From: Flavobacterium macrobrachii
GTDB lineage: Bacteria; Bacteroidota; Bacteroidia; Flavobacteriales; Flavobacteriaceae
Direction: 5' to 3'
Assembly: GCF_014486675.1 (NCBI RefSeq)
Contig: NZ_JACTAC010000018.1
Location: 1 to 47,860, forward strand
Length of the DNA stretch: 47,860 nucleotides
The translations under genes were made by a program, and so were the position numbers. How positions within the stretch are numbered: position 1 is the stretch's first letter; each line of letters starts with the position of its first letter. Below the pieces are notes generated by a model, which was not told the origin of the DNA, searched no databases, and saw only the letters and a list, made by a program, of their open reading frames with translations. Below, one piece after another: positions 34,927 to 42,946 of the stretch.

Positions 34927-36567
34927 ATGGCAACAAAAATAACAATGCCGCGTTTAAGCGACACCATGACGGAAGGAACGGTTGCTACTTGGTTGAAAAA
35001 AGTAGGCGACAAAGTTTCGGAAGGCGATATTTTAGCAGAAATTGAAACCGATAAAGCTACCATGGAATTTGAATCATTCAATTCAGGTACTTTATTATAT
35101 ATAGGAATTAACGAAGGCGAAACGGCAGCAGTAGACTCGCTTCTTGCTATCATTGGTAAAGAAGGAGAAGACATTTCTGGATTAATTTCAGGAACAGCTA
35201 CTGTAACTGAAGCTGCTACGACAGTTGTAGAAGAAAAAGTAGAAGCACAAACTTCATCAAATAATAGTCAACCGACTGCTTTACCAAAAGGAGTTGTAGT
35301 GGTAACAATGCCACGTCTAAGCGACACCATGACCGAAGGAACTGTTGCAACTTGGTTGAAAAAAGTTGGCGATAAAGTTTCGGAAGGTGATATTTTAGCG
35401 GAAATCGAAACCGATAAAGCTACAATGGAGTTTGAATCATTCAATGCTGGTACTTTATTGTATATTGGAATTAACGAAGGACAATCAGCACCAGTTGATA
35501 GCGTTTTAGCAATTATTGGTCCAGCAGGAACAGATATTACAGGAGTTGCTGAAAACTTTAAAAAAGGTGGAACAACAACAGCTGCACCAGCAAAAAGTTC
35601 AGAAGAAACAACTACTTCAAATGTTGCTGTGGCTTCAACAGAAGTTGCAGAAACCATAAACAGTGGAAGAATTTTCGCTTCGCCATTAGCTAAACAAATA
35701 GCAAAAGACAAAGGAATTAATCTTGCTCAAGTTAAAGGTTCAGGTGAAAACGGGCGTATTACAAAAAGTGATGTGGAGAATTTCACACCATCAGCTGCTG
35801 CTCCAAGTCAATCCCAACCAGTTGTTACACCGAGTACAACAGAAGCTACAACTGCAGTGGTAAAACCATTTGTTCCAGCAGGAGAAACTTTTTCTGAAGA
35901 AATCAAAAATTCGCAAATGCGAAAAACTATTGCGAAACGTTTATCAGAATCAATTTTCACAGCACCACATTTCTATTTAACGATAGAAGTTACTATGGAC
36001 GAAGCTATGAAATCTAGAGCAGTTATCAATTCGGTTCCAGATACTAAAGTTTCTTTCAACGATATGGTAATCAAAGCATGTGCAATGGCATTGAAAAAAC
36101 ATCCAAAAGTAAATTCACAGTGGAAAGAAGATGCTATAACTATTAATCATCATGTGAATGTTGGTGTAGCAGTAGCTGTTGAAGACGGATTAGTGGTTCC
36201 AGTATTGCGTTTTACAGATCAAATGAGCTTGTCTCAAATATGTGGAAATGTAAAAGATTTAGCCGGAAAAGCGAAAAGTAAAAAGTTACAACCAGCCGAA
36301 ATGGAAGGAAGTACTTTTACGGTATCTAACTTAGGAATGTTCGGAATTCAGTCGTTTACTTCTATCATTAATCAACCAAACTCTGCAATTTTATCTGTTG
36401 GAGCAATTGAAGAGAAACCAGTAGTTAAAAATGGTCAAATTGTAGTTGGAAATACAATGGTCTTAACTTTAGCTTGTGATCACAGAACAGTTGATGGTGC
36501 TACAGGAGCTCAATTTTTACAAACACTTAGACAGTATTTGGAAAATCCAGTGACGATGTTAGCCTAA
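34927..36567 (+). CDS. pdhC: Pyruvate dehydrogenase E2, dihydrolipoamide acetyltransferase
   Basis: A 546-aa multidomain enzyme. Two lipoyl domains (about residues 1-80 and 124-203) carry the lipoyl lysines Lys43 and Lys164 in ETDKATMEFES. Ala/Pro/Thr-rich linkers follow, then the E1/E3-binding domain (FASPLAKQIAKDKGINL...GRITKSDVENF, ~250-287) and the catalytic domain with DHRTVDGATGAQF near the end. It moves acetyl groups from E1 to coenzyme A. The two lipoyl domains are nearly identical in protein. Pyruvate is the most likely substrate, though other 2-oxo-acid complexes share this layout. Confidence 0.93.
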   Translation: MATKITMPRLSDTMTEGTVATWLKKVGDKVSEGDILAEIETDKATMEFESFNSGTLLYIGINEGETAAVDSLLAIIGKEGEDISGLISGTATVTEAATTVVEEKVEAQTSSNNSQPTALPKGVVVVTMPRLSDTMTEGTVATWLKKVGDKVSEGDILAEIETDKATMEFESFNAGTLLYIGINEGQSAPVDSVLAIIGPAGTDITGVAENFKKGGTTTAAPAKSSEETTTSNVAVASTEVAETINSGRIFASPLAKQIAKDKGINLAQVKGSGENGRITKSDVENFTPSAAAPSQSQPVVTPSTTEATTAVVKPFVPAGETFSEEIKNSQMRKTIAKRLSESIFTAPHFYLTIEVTMDEAMKSRAVINSVPDTKVSFNDMVIKACAMALKKHPKVNSQWKEDAITINHHVNVGVAVAVEDGLVVPVLRFTDQMSLSQICGNVKDLAGKAKSKKLQPAEMEGSTFTVSNLGMFGIQSFTSIINQPNSAILSVGAIEEKPVVKNGQIVVGNTMVLTLACDHRTVDGATGAQFLQTLRQYLENPVTMLA

Positions 36568-36589
36568 ATAAATTAAAATTAATATCATA

Positions 36590-36620
36590 AAAACCCAATT
36601 AGAACTTAATTGGGTTTTTT
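36590..36620 (+). terminator. Terminator after the E2 gene
   Basis: An 11-bp stem AAAACCCAATT (36590-36600) with AATTGGGTTTT (36608-36618) is followed by Ts. It ends the pdhA-E2 transcript. Confidence 0.85.
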
Positions 36621-36672
36621 GTATATTAGCCTGTACTGTACAAAGCAGTACTTAAAATATAAAAAAGAAACT

Positions 36673-37050
36673 ATGGGAATTTTTTCAGCCTTATTAGGCA
36701 ATGCAGGTTCAGTGAATCAAGAAGATTTAATCAAACAATATGGACAACTTTTAATTGATGGCGAAACAGTAGAATTAGGTTTTAAACTGATTAGAGATAC
36801 GTTCATCTTTACCTCAAAACGATTGATTTTAATTGAAAAACAAGGTATTACAGGTTCGAAAGTAGAATATAAATCAATTGCCTATAAAAGCATAACGAGA
36901 TTTAGCATCGAAACCGCCGGAACATTTGAACTTGATGCAGAATTGAAAATTTGGGTTTCTAGCGAACTAAATCCAAGCGTTGTAAAACAGTTTAATCGTT
37001 CGGTTAATGTGTACGATGTGCAGAAAGTTTTAGCCTATCATATTCTTTAG
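36673..37050 (+). CDS. Bacterial PH-domain protein
   Basis: A 125-aa soluble protein starting MGIFSALLGNAGSVNQEDL. It has the pattern of the bacterial pleckstrin-homology family: ELGFKLIRDTFIFTSKRLILIEKQGITGSKVEYKSIAYKSITRFSIETAG, with strand-turn-strand order and a closing helix (VYDVQKVLAYHIL). No signal or membrane segment is present. Function is unknown. An upstream TTG at 36610 lies inside the E2 terminator, so the ATG at 36673 is preferred. Its 3' end overlaps that of anmK by 4 nt (convergent). Confidence 0.8.
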   Translation: MGIFSALLGNAGSVNQEDLIKQYGQLLIDGETVELGFKLIRDTFIFTSKRLILIEKQGITGSKVEYKSIAYKSITRFSIETAGTFELDAELKIWVSSELNPSVVKQFNRSVNVYDVQKVLAYHIL

Positions 37051-38114
37051 ATTTGATAAATTTTTCCACTACTATGGTCTTTCTTCGCACCCGTAACGCT
37101 GCTTAAAACATTAACTTCTTTTCGGAGTTTCAAAATGCCAAGTAAGGCAAAAATCAGCGCTTCTTTGTATTCTAACGTTTTGGCATCGGGAACTACAAGG
37201 CTCATTTCGGGTAAATAATTTTGCATGGATTCCAGTAGAAAATCATTGTACGTTCCGCCGCCGGTAATCAACATTTTTCCATTTCTTTCAGGTAAAGCAA
37301 ATGCCGTTTGTTTGGCAATATGCTTGACAAACGTATGCATTTTATCTTCGATACTTATGTCATAGCTTTCCATTAAAGGCAGTACAACAGTTTTTACAAA
37401 TTCAAATCCTAATGACTTTGGAAATGGTTTTTGATAATACGCCAACGCATCCAATTCTTCCATCAGGTTGAGGTCAGATTCGCCACTTCGGGCAATAGTG
37501 CCTTTATCATCATACGCCAAACCTAATTTATTCGCATAAAAATTCAAAACGGTATTAACTGGTGAAATGTCAAAGGCAATTCGTTTTCCATTTTGTTCAA
37601 ATGAAATATTGGAAAATCCGCCTAAATTCAAACAATAATCATATTCAGAAAATAAAATTCTATCACCAATTGGAACCAACGGTGCGCCTTGTCCTCCAAG
37701 TTTTACATCTTGAACTCTGAAATCGCAGACAACTGTTACGCCAATTATTTCAGCAATCTCGGGAAGATTACCTATTTGTAACGTATAACCATTTTGAGGT
37801 TGATGTAGAATAGTATGACCATGACTGCATACGGCATCAAGATTGGTTATTTTGTTTTTTTTAATAAACGATTTTATAGTATTTCCCAACAAAAGCGTAT
37901 AATCTTCGTTGAGTTTTGTTAATTCATTTGCAGAAAAATCAACAGCAGTTTTTAGTTTGTTTAACCAATTACAATTGTAAGCTATTGTTTCGGTTTCATA
38001 CAAAGTAAAACTCCAACGGTTGTTTTTTATAGTAAAATTAATATGCGCCAAGTCAATACCATCAAGCGATGTTCCCGACATAATTCCCAATACATTGTAA
38101 CTTTCTTTAAACAT
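37047..38114 (-). CDS. anmK: Anhydro-N-acetylmuramic acid kinase
   Basis: A 355-aa ASKHA-fold kinase that opens and phosphorylates anhydro-MurNAc from recycled peptidoglycan, giving MurNAc-6-phosphate. The N-terminal phosphate motif is VLGIMSGTSLDGIDLAHINF, CSHGHTILHQP and GGQGAPLVPIGD are family motifs, and the adenosine motif is LITGGGTYNDFLLE. Complete. No murQ is visible next to it. It diverges from the acyl-CoA dehydrogenase gene. Confidence 0.94.
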   Translation of the reverse strand: MFKESYNVLGIMSGTSLDGIDLAHINFTIKNNRWSFTLYETETIAYNCNWLNKLKTAVDFSANELTKLNEDYTLLLGNTIKSFIKKNKITNLDAVCSHGHTILHQPQNGYTLQIGNLPEIAEIIGVTVVCDFRVQDVKLGGQGAPLVPIGDRILFSEYDYCLNLGGFSNISFEQNGKRIAFDISPVNTVLNFYANKLGLAYDDKGTIARSGESDLNLMEELDALAYYQKPFPKSLGFEFVKTVVLPLMESYDISIEDKMHTFVKHIAKQTAFALPERNGKMLITGGGTYNDFLLESMQNYLPEMSLVVPDAKTLEYKEALIFALLGILKLRKEVNVLSSVTGAKKDHSSGKIYQI

Positions 38115-38134
38115 GTTCTAAATTTACGAAATCG

Positions 38135-38166
38135 TTTGAAATTTTAACTTTAATATTCTATTTTTG
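38135..38166 (+). promoter_or_regulatory. Promoter of the acyl-CoA dehydrogenase gene
   Basis: TTTG (38135-38138), a 20-nt spacer and TATTTTTG (38159-38166) form a full -33/-7 pair, about 44 nt before the ATG at 38210. Confidence 0.65.
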
Positions 38167-38209
38167 CCCATCAAAAATAAAGAAACAACCATCAAAATCA
38201 ACAAAATAT

Positions 38210-39346
38210 ATGGATTTTAATTTAACCGAAGAACATTTAATGATACAACAAGCAGCTAGAGATTTTGCTCAAGCGGAATTGTTGCCAGGTGTAATCGAAA
38301 GAGACGAACACTCAAAGTTTCCAACCGAACAAGTGAAAATGATGGGAGAATTGGGTTTCATGGGTATGATGGTCGATCCAAAATATGGAGGTTCAGGTTT
38401 AGATAGCGTTTCCTATGTTTTAGCAATGACTGAAATTGCAAAAGTTGATGCTTCAGCTGCCGTTATTATGTCGGTAAACAACTCTTTGGTTTGTGCTGGA
38501 ATGGAAAAATACTGTTCGGAAGAGCAAAAAATGAAATATTTAGTTCCGTTAGCCAAAGGTGAAGTTATTGGCGCTTTTTGTTTATCAGAACCAGAAGCTG
38601 GAAGTGATGCAACTTCTCAAAAAACAACCGCTATCGATAAAGGCGATTACTATTTGTTAAACGGAACGAAAAACTGGATTACTAATGGTTCAACAGCTTC
38701 GACTTATTTGGTAATTGCACAAACGGATGTAGAAAAAGGACATAAAGGTATCAACGCATTTATAGTAGAAAGAGGTTGGGAAGGTTTTGATATTGGTCCA
38801 AAAGAAAAGAAAATGGGAATTCGCGGAAGCGACACGCATTCGTTGATGTTTACCGATGTGAAAGTTCCAAAAGAAAATAGAATCGGTGAAGATGGTTTTG
38901 GATTTTCATTTGCAATGAATGTTTTAAATGGCGGAAGAATTGGAATTGCTTCACAAGCTTTAGGAATTGCCACTGGCGCATATGAAATTGCTTTGAAATA
39001 TTCGAAAGAAAGAAAAGCATTCGGTAAAGAAATATTTAATCATCAGGCGATTGCTTTTAAATTAGCCGATATGTACGTAAAAGTTACAGCGGCAAAATTA
39101 TTAGTAATGAAAGCGGCTTGCGAAAAAGACGAAGGTAAAGATATTGCACATTCTGGAGCAATGGCAAAATTGTATGCTTCAGAAATTGCGTTGGAAGTAG
39201 CTAATGAAGCAGTTCAAATTCATGGTGGAAATGGTTACGTAGCCGAATACCATGTAGAACGTATGATGCGTGATTCTAAAATCACTCAAATCTATGAAGG
39301 AACTTCAGAAATTCAACGCATTGTAATTTCAAGAGGATTGGTATAG
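38210..39346 (+). CDS. Acyl-CoA dehydrogenase, short-chain type
   Basis: A 378-aa FAD enzyme that makes the trans-2,3 double bond in acyl-CoA during beta-oxidation or amino-acid breakdown. The FAD/substrate motif is GAFCLSEPEAGSDAT, followed by KNWITNGSTASTYLVIAQTD. The catalytic Glu near the C-terminus is in QIYEGTSEIQRIVISRGL, the short/medium-chain arrangement. EVANEAVQIHGGNGY is also typical. Electron-transfer flavoprotein genes are not in the window. Chain-length preference is inferred, not seen. Confidence 0.93.
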   Translation: MDFNLTEEHLMIQQAARDFAQAELLPGVIERDEHSKFPTEQVKMMGELGFMGMMVDPKYGGSGLDSVSYVLAMTEIAKVDASAAVIMSVNNSLVCAGMEKYCSEEQKMKYLVPLAKGEVIGAFCLSEPEAGSDATSQKTTAIDKGDYYLLNGTKNWITNGSTASTYLVIAQTDVEKGHKGINAFIVERGWEGFDIGPKEKKMGIRGSDTHSLMFTDVKVPKENRIGEDGFGFSFAMNVLNGGRIGIASQALGIATGAYEIALKYSKERKAFGKEIFNHQAIAFKLADMYVKVTAAKLLVMKAACEKDEGKDIAHSGAMAKLYASEIALEVANEAVQIHGGNGYVAEYHVERMMRDSKITQIYEGTSEIQRIVISRGLV

Positions 39347-39370
39347 TTTAGAGTAATAATAATAAAAATT

Positions 39371-39408
39371 AACCCTTTCAAAGTTCATTATTTTGAAAGG
39401 GTTTTTTA
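39371..39408 (+). terminator. Terminator after the acyl-CoA dehydrogenase
   Basis: A perfect 12-bp stem AACCCTTTCAAA (39371-39382) with TTTGAAAGGGTT (39392-39403) is followed by Ts. The next gene starts only 11 nt after the T tract. Confidence 0.85.
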
Positions 39409-39418
39409 TTTTAGCTGA

Positions 39419-40096
39419 ATGAAAAATATAATCATTACAGGAACTTCACGTGGAATAGGATATGAACTGGCAATGCAATTTGCCAATACAGGACATCAAG
39501 TTCTTGCTATTTCCAGAAAAACACCTCGAGCATTAATTGAAAACAATAATATAACGTGTCTCTCTGTTGATTTGTCTAATGAAAACGACTTAACTTCGGT
39601 CGAAAATTTCTTAGCAAATTCATGGAAGAAAGTCGATATCATCATTCACAATGCAGGAAGTTTAATAAGCAAACCTTTTGCTGAACTATCGCAATCTGAT
39701 TTTGAGAATGTGTATAAAGTAAATGTTTTTGGGGTTGCCAATTTGACCAGAATTGCATTGCCTTATTTACAAAAAGGAAGCCATGTAGTGACCATTAGTT
39801 CCATGGGAGGAATTCAAGGCAGTATGAAATTCCCAGGTTTAGCAGCCTATAGTTCAAGCAAAGGAGCAGTAATTACATTGTCGGAATTATTAGCAGAAGA
39901 ATATAAAGAACAAGGCATTGCATTTAATGTTTTGGCACTTGGTGCAGTAAATACTGAAATGCTGCAAGAAGCTTTTCCAGGCTATGAAGCACCAATTTCG
40001 GCAACAGAAATGGCGGATTATATTTTTAACTTTGCATTGACTGGGAATAAATATCATAACGGAAAGAGTATACAAGTTTCAAGTTCAACACCATAA
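39419..40096 (+). CDS. Short-chain dehydrogenase/reductase
   Basis: A 225-aa NAD(P)-binding Rossmann enzyme starting MKNIIITGTSRGIGYELAMQ (TGxxxGIG nucleotide motif). IIHNAGS is the NAG motif, SSMGG holds the catalytic Ser and YSSSKGA the Tyr-x3-Lys. All catalytic residues are present. Substrate is unknown. No clear promoter lies between it and the terminator just upstream, so its transcription may rely on read-through or a promoter inside the terminator region. Its 3' side holds the repeat array. Confidence 0.9.
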   Translation: MKNIIITGTSRGIGYELAMQFANTGHQVLAISRKTPRALIENNNITCLSVDLSNENDLTSVENFLANSWKKVDIIIHNAGSLISKPFAELSQSDFENVYKVNVFGVANLTRIALPYLQKGSHVVTISSMGGIQGSMKFPGLAAYSSSKGAVITLSELLAEEYKEQGIAFNVLALGAVNTEMLQEAFPGYEAPISATEMADYIFNFALTGNKYHNGKSIQVSSSTP

Positions 40097-40129
40097 AAAT
40101 ATAGTGTCGTTAGGATAGGAATACAAAGT

Positions 40130-40328
40130 CAGACGATGGAAGTAATACTTCAGACGATGGAAATAGATTGTCAGACGATAGAAGTAAGCAATCAGACGAT
40201 GGAAGTAGACTGTCAGACGATGGAAGTAGACTGTCAGACGATGGAAGTAAGCTTTCAGACGATGGAAGTAGATTGTCAGACGATGGAAGTAAGCGTTCAG
40301 ACGATGGAAGTAGACCGCCAGACGATGG
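40130..40328. repeat. 21-bp tandem repeat array (9 full copies plus a partial)
   Basis: The 15-bp core CAGACGATGGAAGTA recurs every 21 bp at 40130, 40151, 40172, 40193, 40214, 40235, 40256, 40277 and 40298, with only two single-base changes. A tenth partial core is at 40319-40328, and a degenerate copy may precede at 40109. The six bases between cores vary: atactt, gattgt, agcaat, gactgt, gactgt, agcttt, gattgt, agcgtt, gaccgc. They alternate between two classes, giving a 42-bp super-period. Since 21 is a multiple of three, frames stay open on both strands (QTMEVDC/QTMEVSx; reverse YFHRLTV). There is no ribosome site or neighbour evidence for a gene. It fills the gap between the SDR and the SprT-like gene. 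Confidence 0.95.
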
Positions 40329-40381
40329 TTTTTAATAAACATACTTTATTTGTAAGATTTAAGATAATAAATTAGTAAGAT

Positions 40382-40984
40382 TTGAGCGAAGTTTTATCAA
40401 AATATTTACCCGAACATGCTGTTCATCTTTGTTTTGAGTTAATCAAAAATAACTCCGTTCATTTAAAAATTGTGAACGAGCGACAAACGCGTCATGGTGA
40501 TTATCGTAGAAACCTAAATGGCAAACACGAAATTACCGTAAATGGAAGTTTAAATAAATACCGTTTTTTGATAACCCTAGTTCATGAAATTGCACATTTG
40601 GTGGCTTTTGAAAAATATGGTCGATTGATTAAACCTCATGGTGATGAATGGAAAAGTACGTTCCAACGACTGATGGTTCCGTTTATTCGACCTGAAATTT
40701 TTCCACATTCAGTTTTGCCTTTGGTTGCCAATCATTTTAGAAATCCAACAGCAAGTAGCGATACTGATGCTCGATTGGCATTTGCTTTGAAACAATTTGA
40801 CGAAAGAAAGCCTGATATTCATTTTATTCACGAAGTACCAAGCGGCAGTTTATTTAGAATAAAAAACGGAAGAGTTTTTCAAAAAATCGCTCTTCGGGTA
40901 AAACGCTACGAATGTTTGGAAGTAAAAACCGGCAGAACTTTTTTGTTTAATGCCAATGCTGAGGTTGAAATAATTCCGGGATAA
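40382..40984 (+). CDS. SprT-like zinc metalloprotein
   Basis: A 200-aa cytoplasmic protein with the SprT-like HExxH motif His68-Glu69-x-x-His72 in LITLVHEIAHLVAF and a third ligand candidate His86 in KPHGDEWKSTF. The C-terminal part (FRIKNGRVFQKIALRVKRYECLEVKTGRTFLFN) resembles the beta-ribbon after the domain in Bacteroidetes members, without the zinc-ribbon cysteines. The start is TTG at 40382. A stop codon lies 6 nt before it and no nearby ATG exists, while the N-terminus MSEVLSKYLPE looks natural. SprT/Spartan-type proteins can act on protein-DNA crosslinks, but this role is inferred. It is unrelated to the gliding protein also named SprT. Confidence 0.83.
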   Translation: MSEVLSKYLPEHAVHLCFELIKNNSVHLKIVNERQTRHGDYRRNLNGKHEITVNGSLNKYRFLITLVHEIAHLVAFEKYGRLIKPHGDEWKSTFQRLMVPFIRPEIFPHSVLPLVANHFRNPTASSDTDARLAFALKQFDERKPDIHFIHEVPSGSLFRIKNGRVFQKIALRVKRYECLEVKTGRTFLFNANAEVEIIPG

Positions 40985-41031
40985 TAAAAATCTTAGCTGA
41001 TATTATTTTATCAAAACCTTGTAGAAATTGA

Positions 41032-41039
41032 TATATTTG
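41032..41039 (+). promoter_or_regulatory. -7 promoter box for manC
   Basis: TATATTTG is a perfect match, 45 nt before the ATG at 41085. Confidence 0.55.
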
Positions 41040-41084
41040 TAGCAAGAGAAAATATAATAAATTGATTTTTTGCTGAAAGTAACT

Positions 41085-42146
41085 ATGAACAAAAATTATT
41101 ATGCAATATTGATGGCTGGTGGCGTTGGTTCACGATTTTGGCCCGTTTCTACAACAGAATTTCCTAAGCAATTTCACGATATGTTGGGTTCGGGAGAAAC
41201 CTTAATCCAAAAAACCTTCAGTCGATTAGCAAAGTTAATTCCGGCAGAGAATATTTTGATTTTAACTAACGAACGGTATAATAATTTGGTTTTAGGACAA
41301 TTGCCAATGGTTAAACCAGAGCAAGTTTTGTTAGAACCAGCTATGCGAAATACAGCACCATGTATTTTGTATGCTTCATTAAAAATTCAAAAGCAAAATC
41401 CAGATGCGGTTATGGTTGTAGCACCAAGCGACCATTGGATTGAAGATGAAACAGCTTTTGCCGCTAATTTGCAAGCGTGTTTTGATTTTTGTCAAAAAGA
41501 AAATGCGTTGATGACTTTGGGAATTCAGCCTACGTATCCTAATACTGGTTTTGGGTATATTGAGTTTGACAAAACGGATGAAAACAGTATTAAAAAAGTA
41601 AATCAGTTTAGAGAAAAACCTGATTATGAAACGGCAAAATCATTTCTTGAACAAGGAAACTTCCTTTGGAATGGAGGTATTTTTATTTGGAGTGCAAAAT
41701 CAATAGCAGAAGCATTTGAGAAATTTCAATCACAAATGAATATGCTGTTTCAACAAGGATTTGAAAGTTACAATACCGAAAGTGAAAAGCAATTTATCAA
41801 TGATAATTATGCTTCAGCTGAAAACATCTCGATTGATTATGCAGTGATGGAAAAAGCTAAGAATGTGTATGTTTTGCCAGCCACTTTCGATTGGAATGAC
41901 CTTGGAACTTGGGGACAATTACATGAGAAATTAGCCAAAGACGAAAATAACAATGGCGTAATTAATGCTAAAGTTGTTATGGAAAATGCTTCTAACAATA
42001 TTATTAGGACAGATGCTAATAAACTTATTGTGGTTGATGGATTACATGATTATATTATTGTCGATAAAGAAGGAGTTCTGTTAATTTATCCAAAAAGTAA
42101 AGAGCAAGAGATTAAGAGGATTACTGCATTGGCTAATGAATTATAA
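41085..42146 (+). CDS. manC: Mannose-1-phosphate guanylyltransferase
   Basis: A 353-aa nucleotidyltransferase that makes GDP-mannose from mannose-1-phosphate and GTP for surface polysaccharides. The signature is YAILMAGGVGSRFWPVSTTEFPKQF, and VVAPSDHWIEDE, NTGFGYIEF, FREKPDYETA and LWNGGIFIW are family motifs. It lacks the C-terminal isomerase domain of bifunctional enzymes. The ATG at 41085 gives MNKNYYAILMAGG. A TTG 15 nt upstream is less likely. A bidirectional terminator follows. Confidence 0.94.
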   Translation: MNKNYYAILMAGGVGSRFWPVSTTEFPKQFHDMLGSGETLIQKTFSRLAKLIPAENILILTNERYNNLVLGQLPMVKPEQVLLEPAMRNTAPCILYASLKIQKQNPDAVMVVAPSDHWIEDETAFAANLQACFDFCQKENALMTLGIQPTYPNTGFGYIEFDKTDENSIKKVNQFREKPDYETAKSFLEQGNFLWNGGIFIWSAKSIAEAFEKFQSQMNMLFQQGFESYNTESEKQFINDNYASAENISIDYAVMEKAKNVYVLPATFDWNDLGTWGQLHEKLAKDENNNGVINAKVVMENASNNIIRTDANKLIVVDGLHDYIIVDKEGVLLIYPKSKEQEIKRITALANEL

Positions 42147-42150
42147 AATA

Positions 42151-42176
42151 AAAGAGAACCGACGAGTTCTCTTTTT
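42151..42176. terminator. Bidirectional terminator between manC and mlaF
   Basis: A 9-bp stem AAAGAGAAC (42151-42159) with GTTCTCTTT (42166-42174), with A/T tails on both sides, between two convergent genes. Confidence 0.8.
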
Positions 42177-42178
42177 GT

Positions 42179-42946
42179 TTATATTTCTTCTTTATTCTGT
42201 GCTTTTCTAATTTTTTTGAAAAGATTTGACGAATACACAAAGTCAACAATTGCTTCGTTATCGGTTTTGAAAATGTCTTTTTTGCTACCTTCCCAAGCTA
42301 GAATTCCTTGTTTTAGGAAAACAATTTTCTCGCCAATTTCCATCACTGAATTCATATCATGAGTGTTGATAACAGTTGTAATATTGTATTCTTGAGTAAT
42401 TTCTTGAATTAAATTATCAATAACTATCGCTGTTTTTGGATCCAATCCTGAGTTAGGTTCGTCACAAAAAAGATATTTTGGATTGTTTACAATTGCTCTG
42501 GCAATAGCAACACGTTTTTGCATTCCACCTGATATTTCTGAAGGTTTTTTATGATTAGCATCAATTAATTTTACTCTTTCGATAACAATATCTACGCGTT
42601 CTTTGATTTCGGCAGGCGTTTTTGTAGTAAACATTTTCAATGGAAAACCAACATTTTCTTCCACAGTCATGCTGTCAAATAATGCGCTTCCTTGAAAAAC
42701 CATTCCAATTTCGGTGCGCAATTCTCTGCGTTCATCATCGGTTAAATCAGAATAAATTCTACCATCAAACGAAATTGTTCCTTTGTCTGGGGTGTGAATT
42801 CCAAGCAAACTTTTAAGCAAAACAGTTTTTCCCGAGCCACTTTGACCAATAATTAAATTGGTTTTTCCGGTTTCAAATGTTGTTGTGATTCCTTTTAATA
42901 CTTTAGAATCACCAAATGATTTTTCTAGGTTTTTTACTTCTATCAT
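42179..42946 (-). CDS. mlaF: ABC transporter ATP-binding protein, MlaF type
   Basis: A 255-aa ATPase. Walker A is IIGQSGSGKTVLLKSL, the signature is SGGMQKRVAIARAI, and Walker B is KYLFCDEPNSGLDP. The GM(Q)KRVAIARA form is typical of MlaF, the ATPase of the lipid-asymmetry transporter, which moves phospholipids between the membranes. Its ATG overlaps the mlaE stop codon (ATGA), so the two are translationally coupled. No MCE-domain mlaD gene is next to them. Confidence 0.9.
   Translation of the reverse strand: MIEVKNLEKSFGDSKVLKGITTTFETGKTNLIIGQSGSGKTVLLKSLLGIHTPDKGTISFDGRIYSDLTDDERRELRTEIGMVFQGSALFDSMTVEENVGFPLKMFTTKTPAEIKERVDIVIERVKLIDANHKKPSEISGGMQKRVAIARAIVNNPKYLFCDEPNSGLDPKTAIVIDNLIQEITQEYNITTVINTHDMNSVMEIGEKIVFLKQGILAWEGSKKDIFKTDNEAIVDFVYSSNLFKKIRKAQNKEEI

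Noticed and set aside
35268..35711. Minus-strand frame opposite the E2 gene
   Set aside because: Its repeated segments mirror the duplicated lipoyl domains on the other strand. It is a shadow of a well-supported gene.
40130..40328. CRISPR array
   Set aside because: Spacers are only 6 bp and themselves similar, repeats are 15 bp, and no cas genes are near.
40085..40342. Minus-strand open frame of 85 codons (FHRLTVY repeats)
   Set aside because: It is produced by the 21-bp repeat on the opposite strand, overlaps the end of the SDR gene and has no ribosome site or relatives that I know.
40382..40984. Gliding/secretion protein SprT
   Set aside because: The HExxH motif shows it is the zinc SprT-like family, which shares only a name with the flavobacterial secretion protein.
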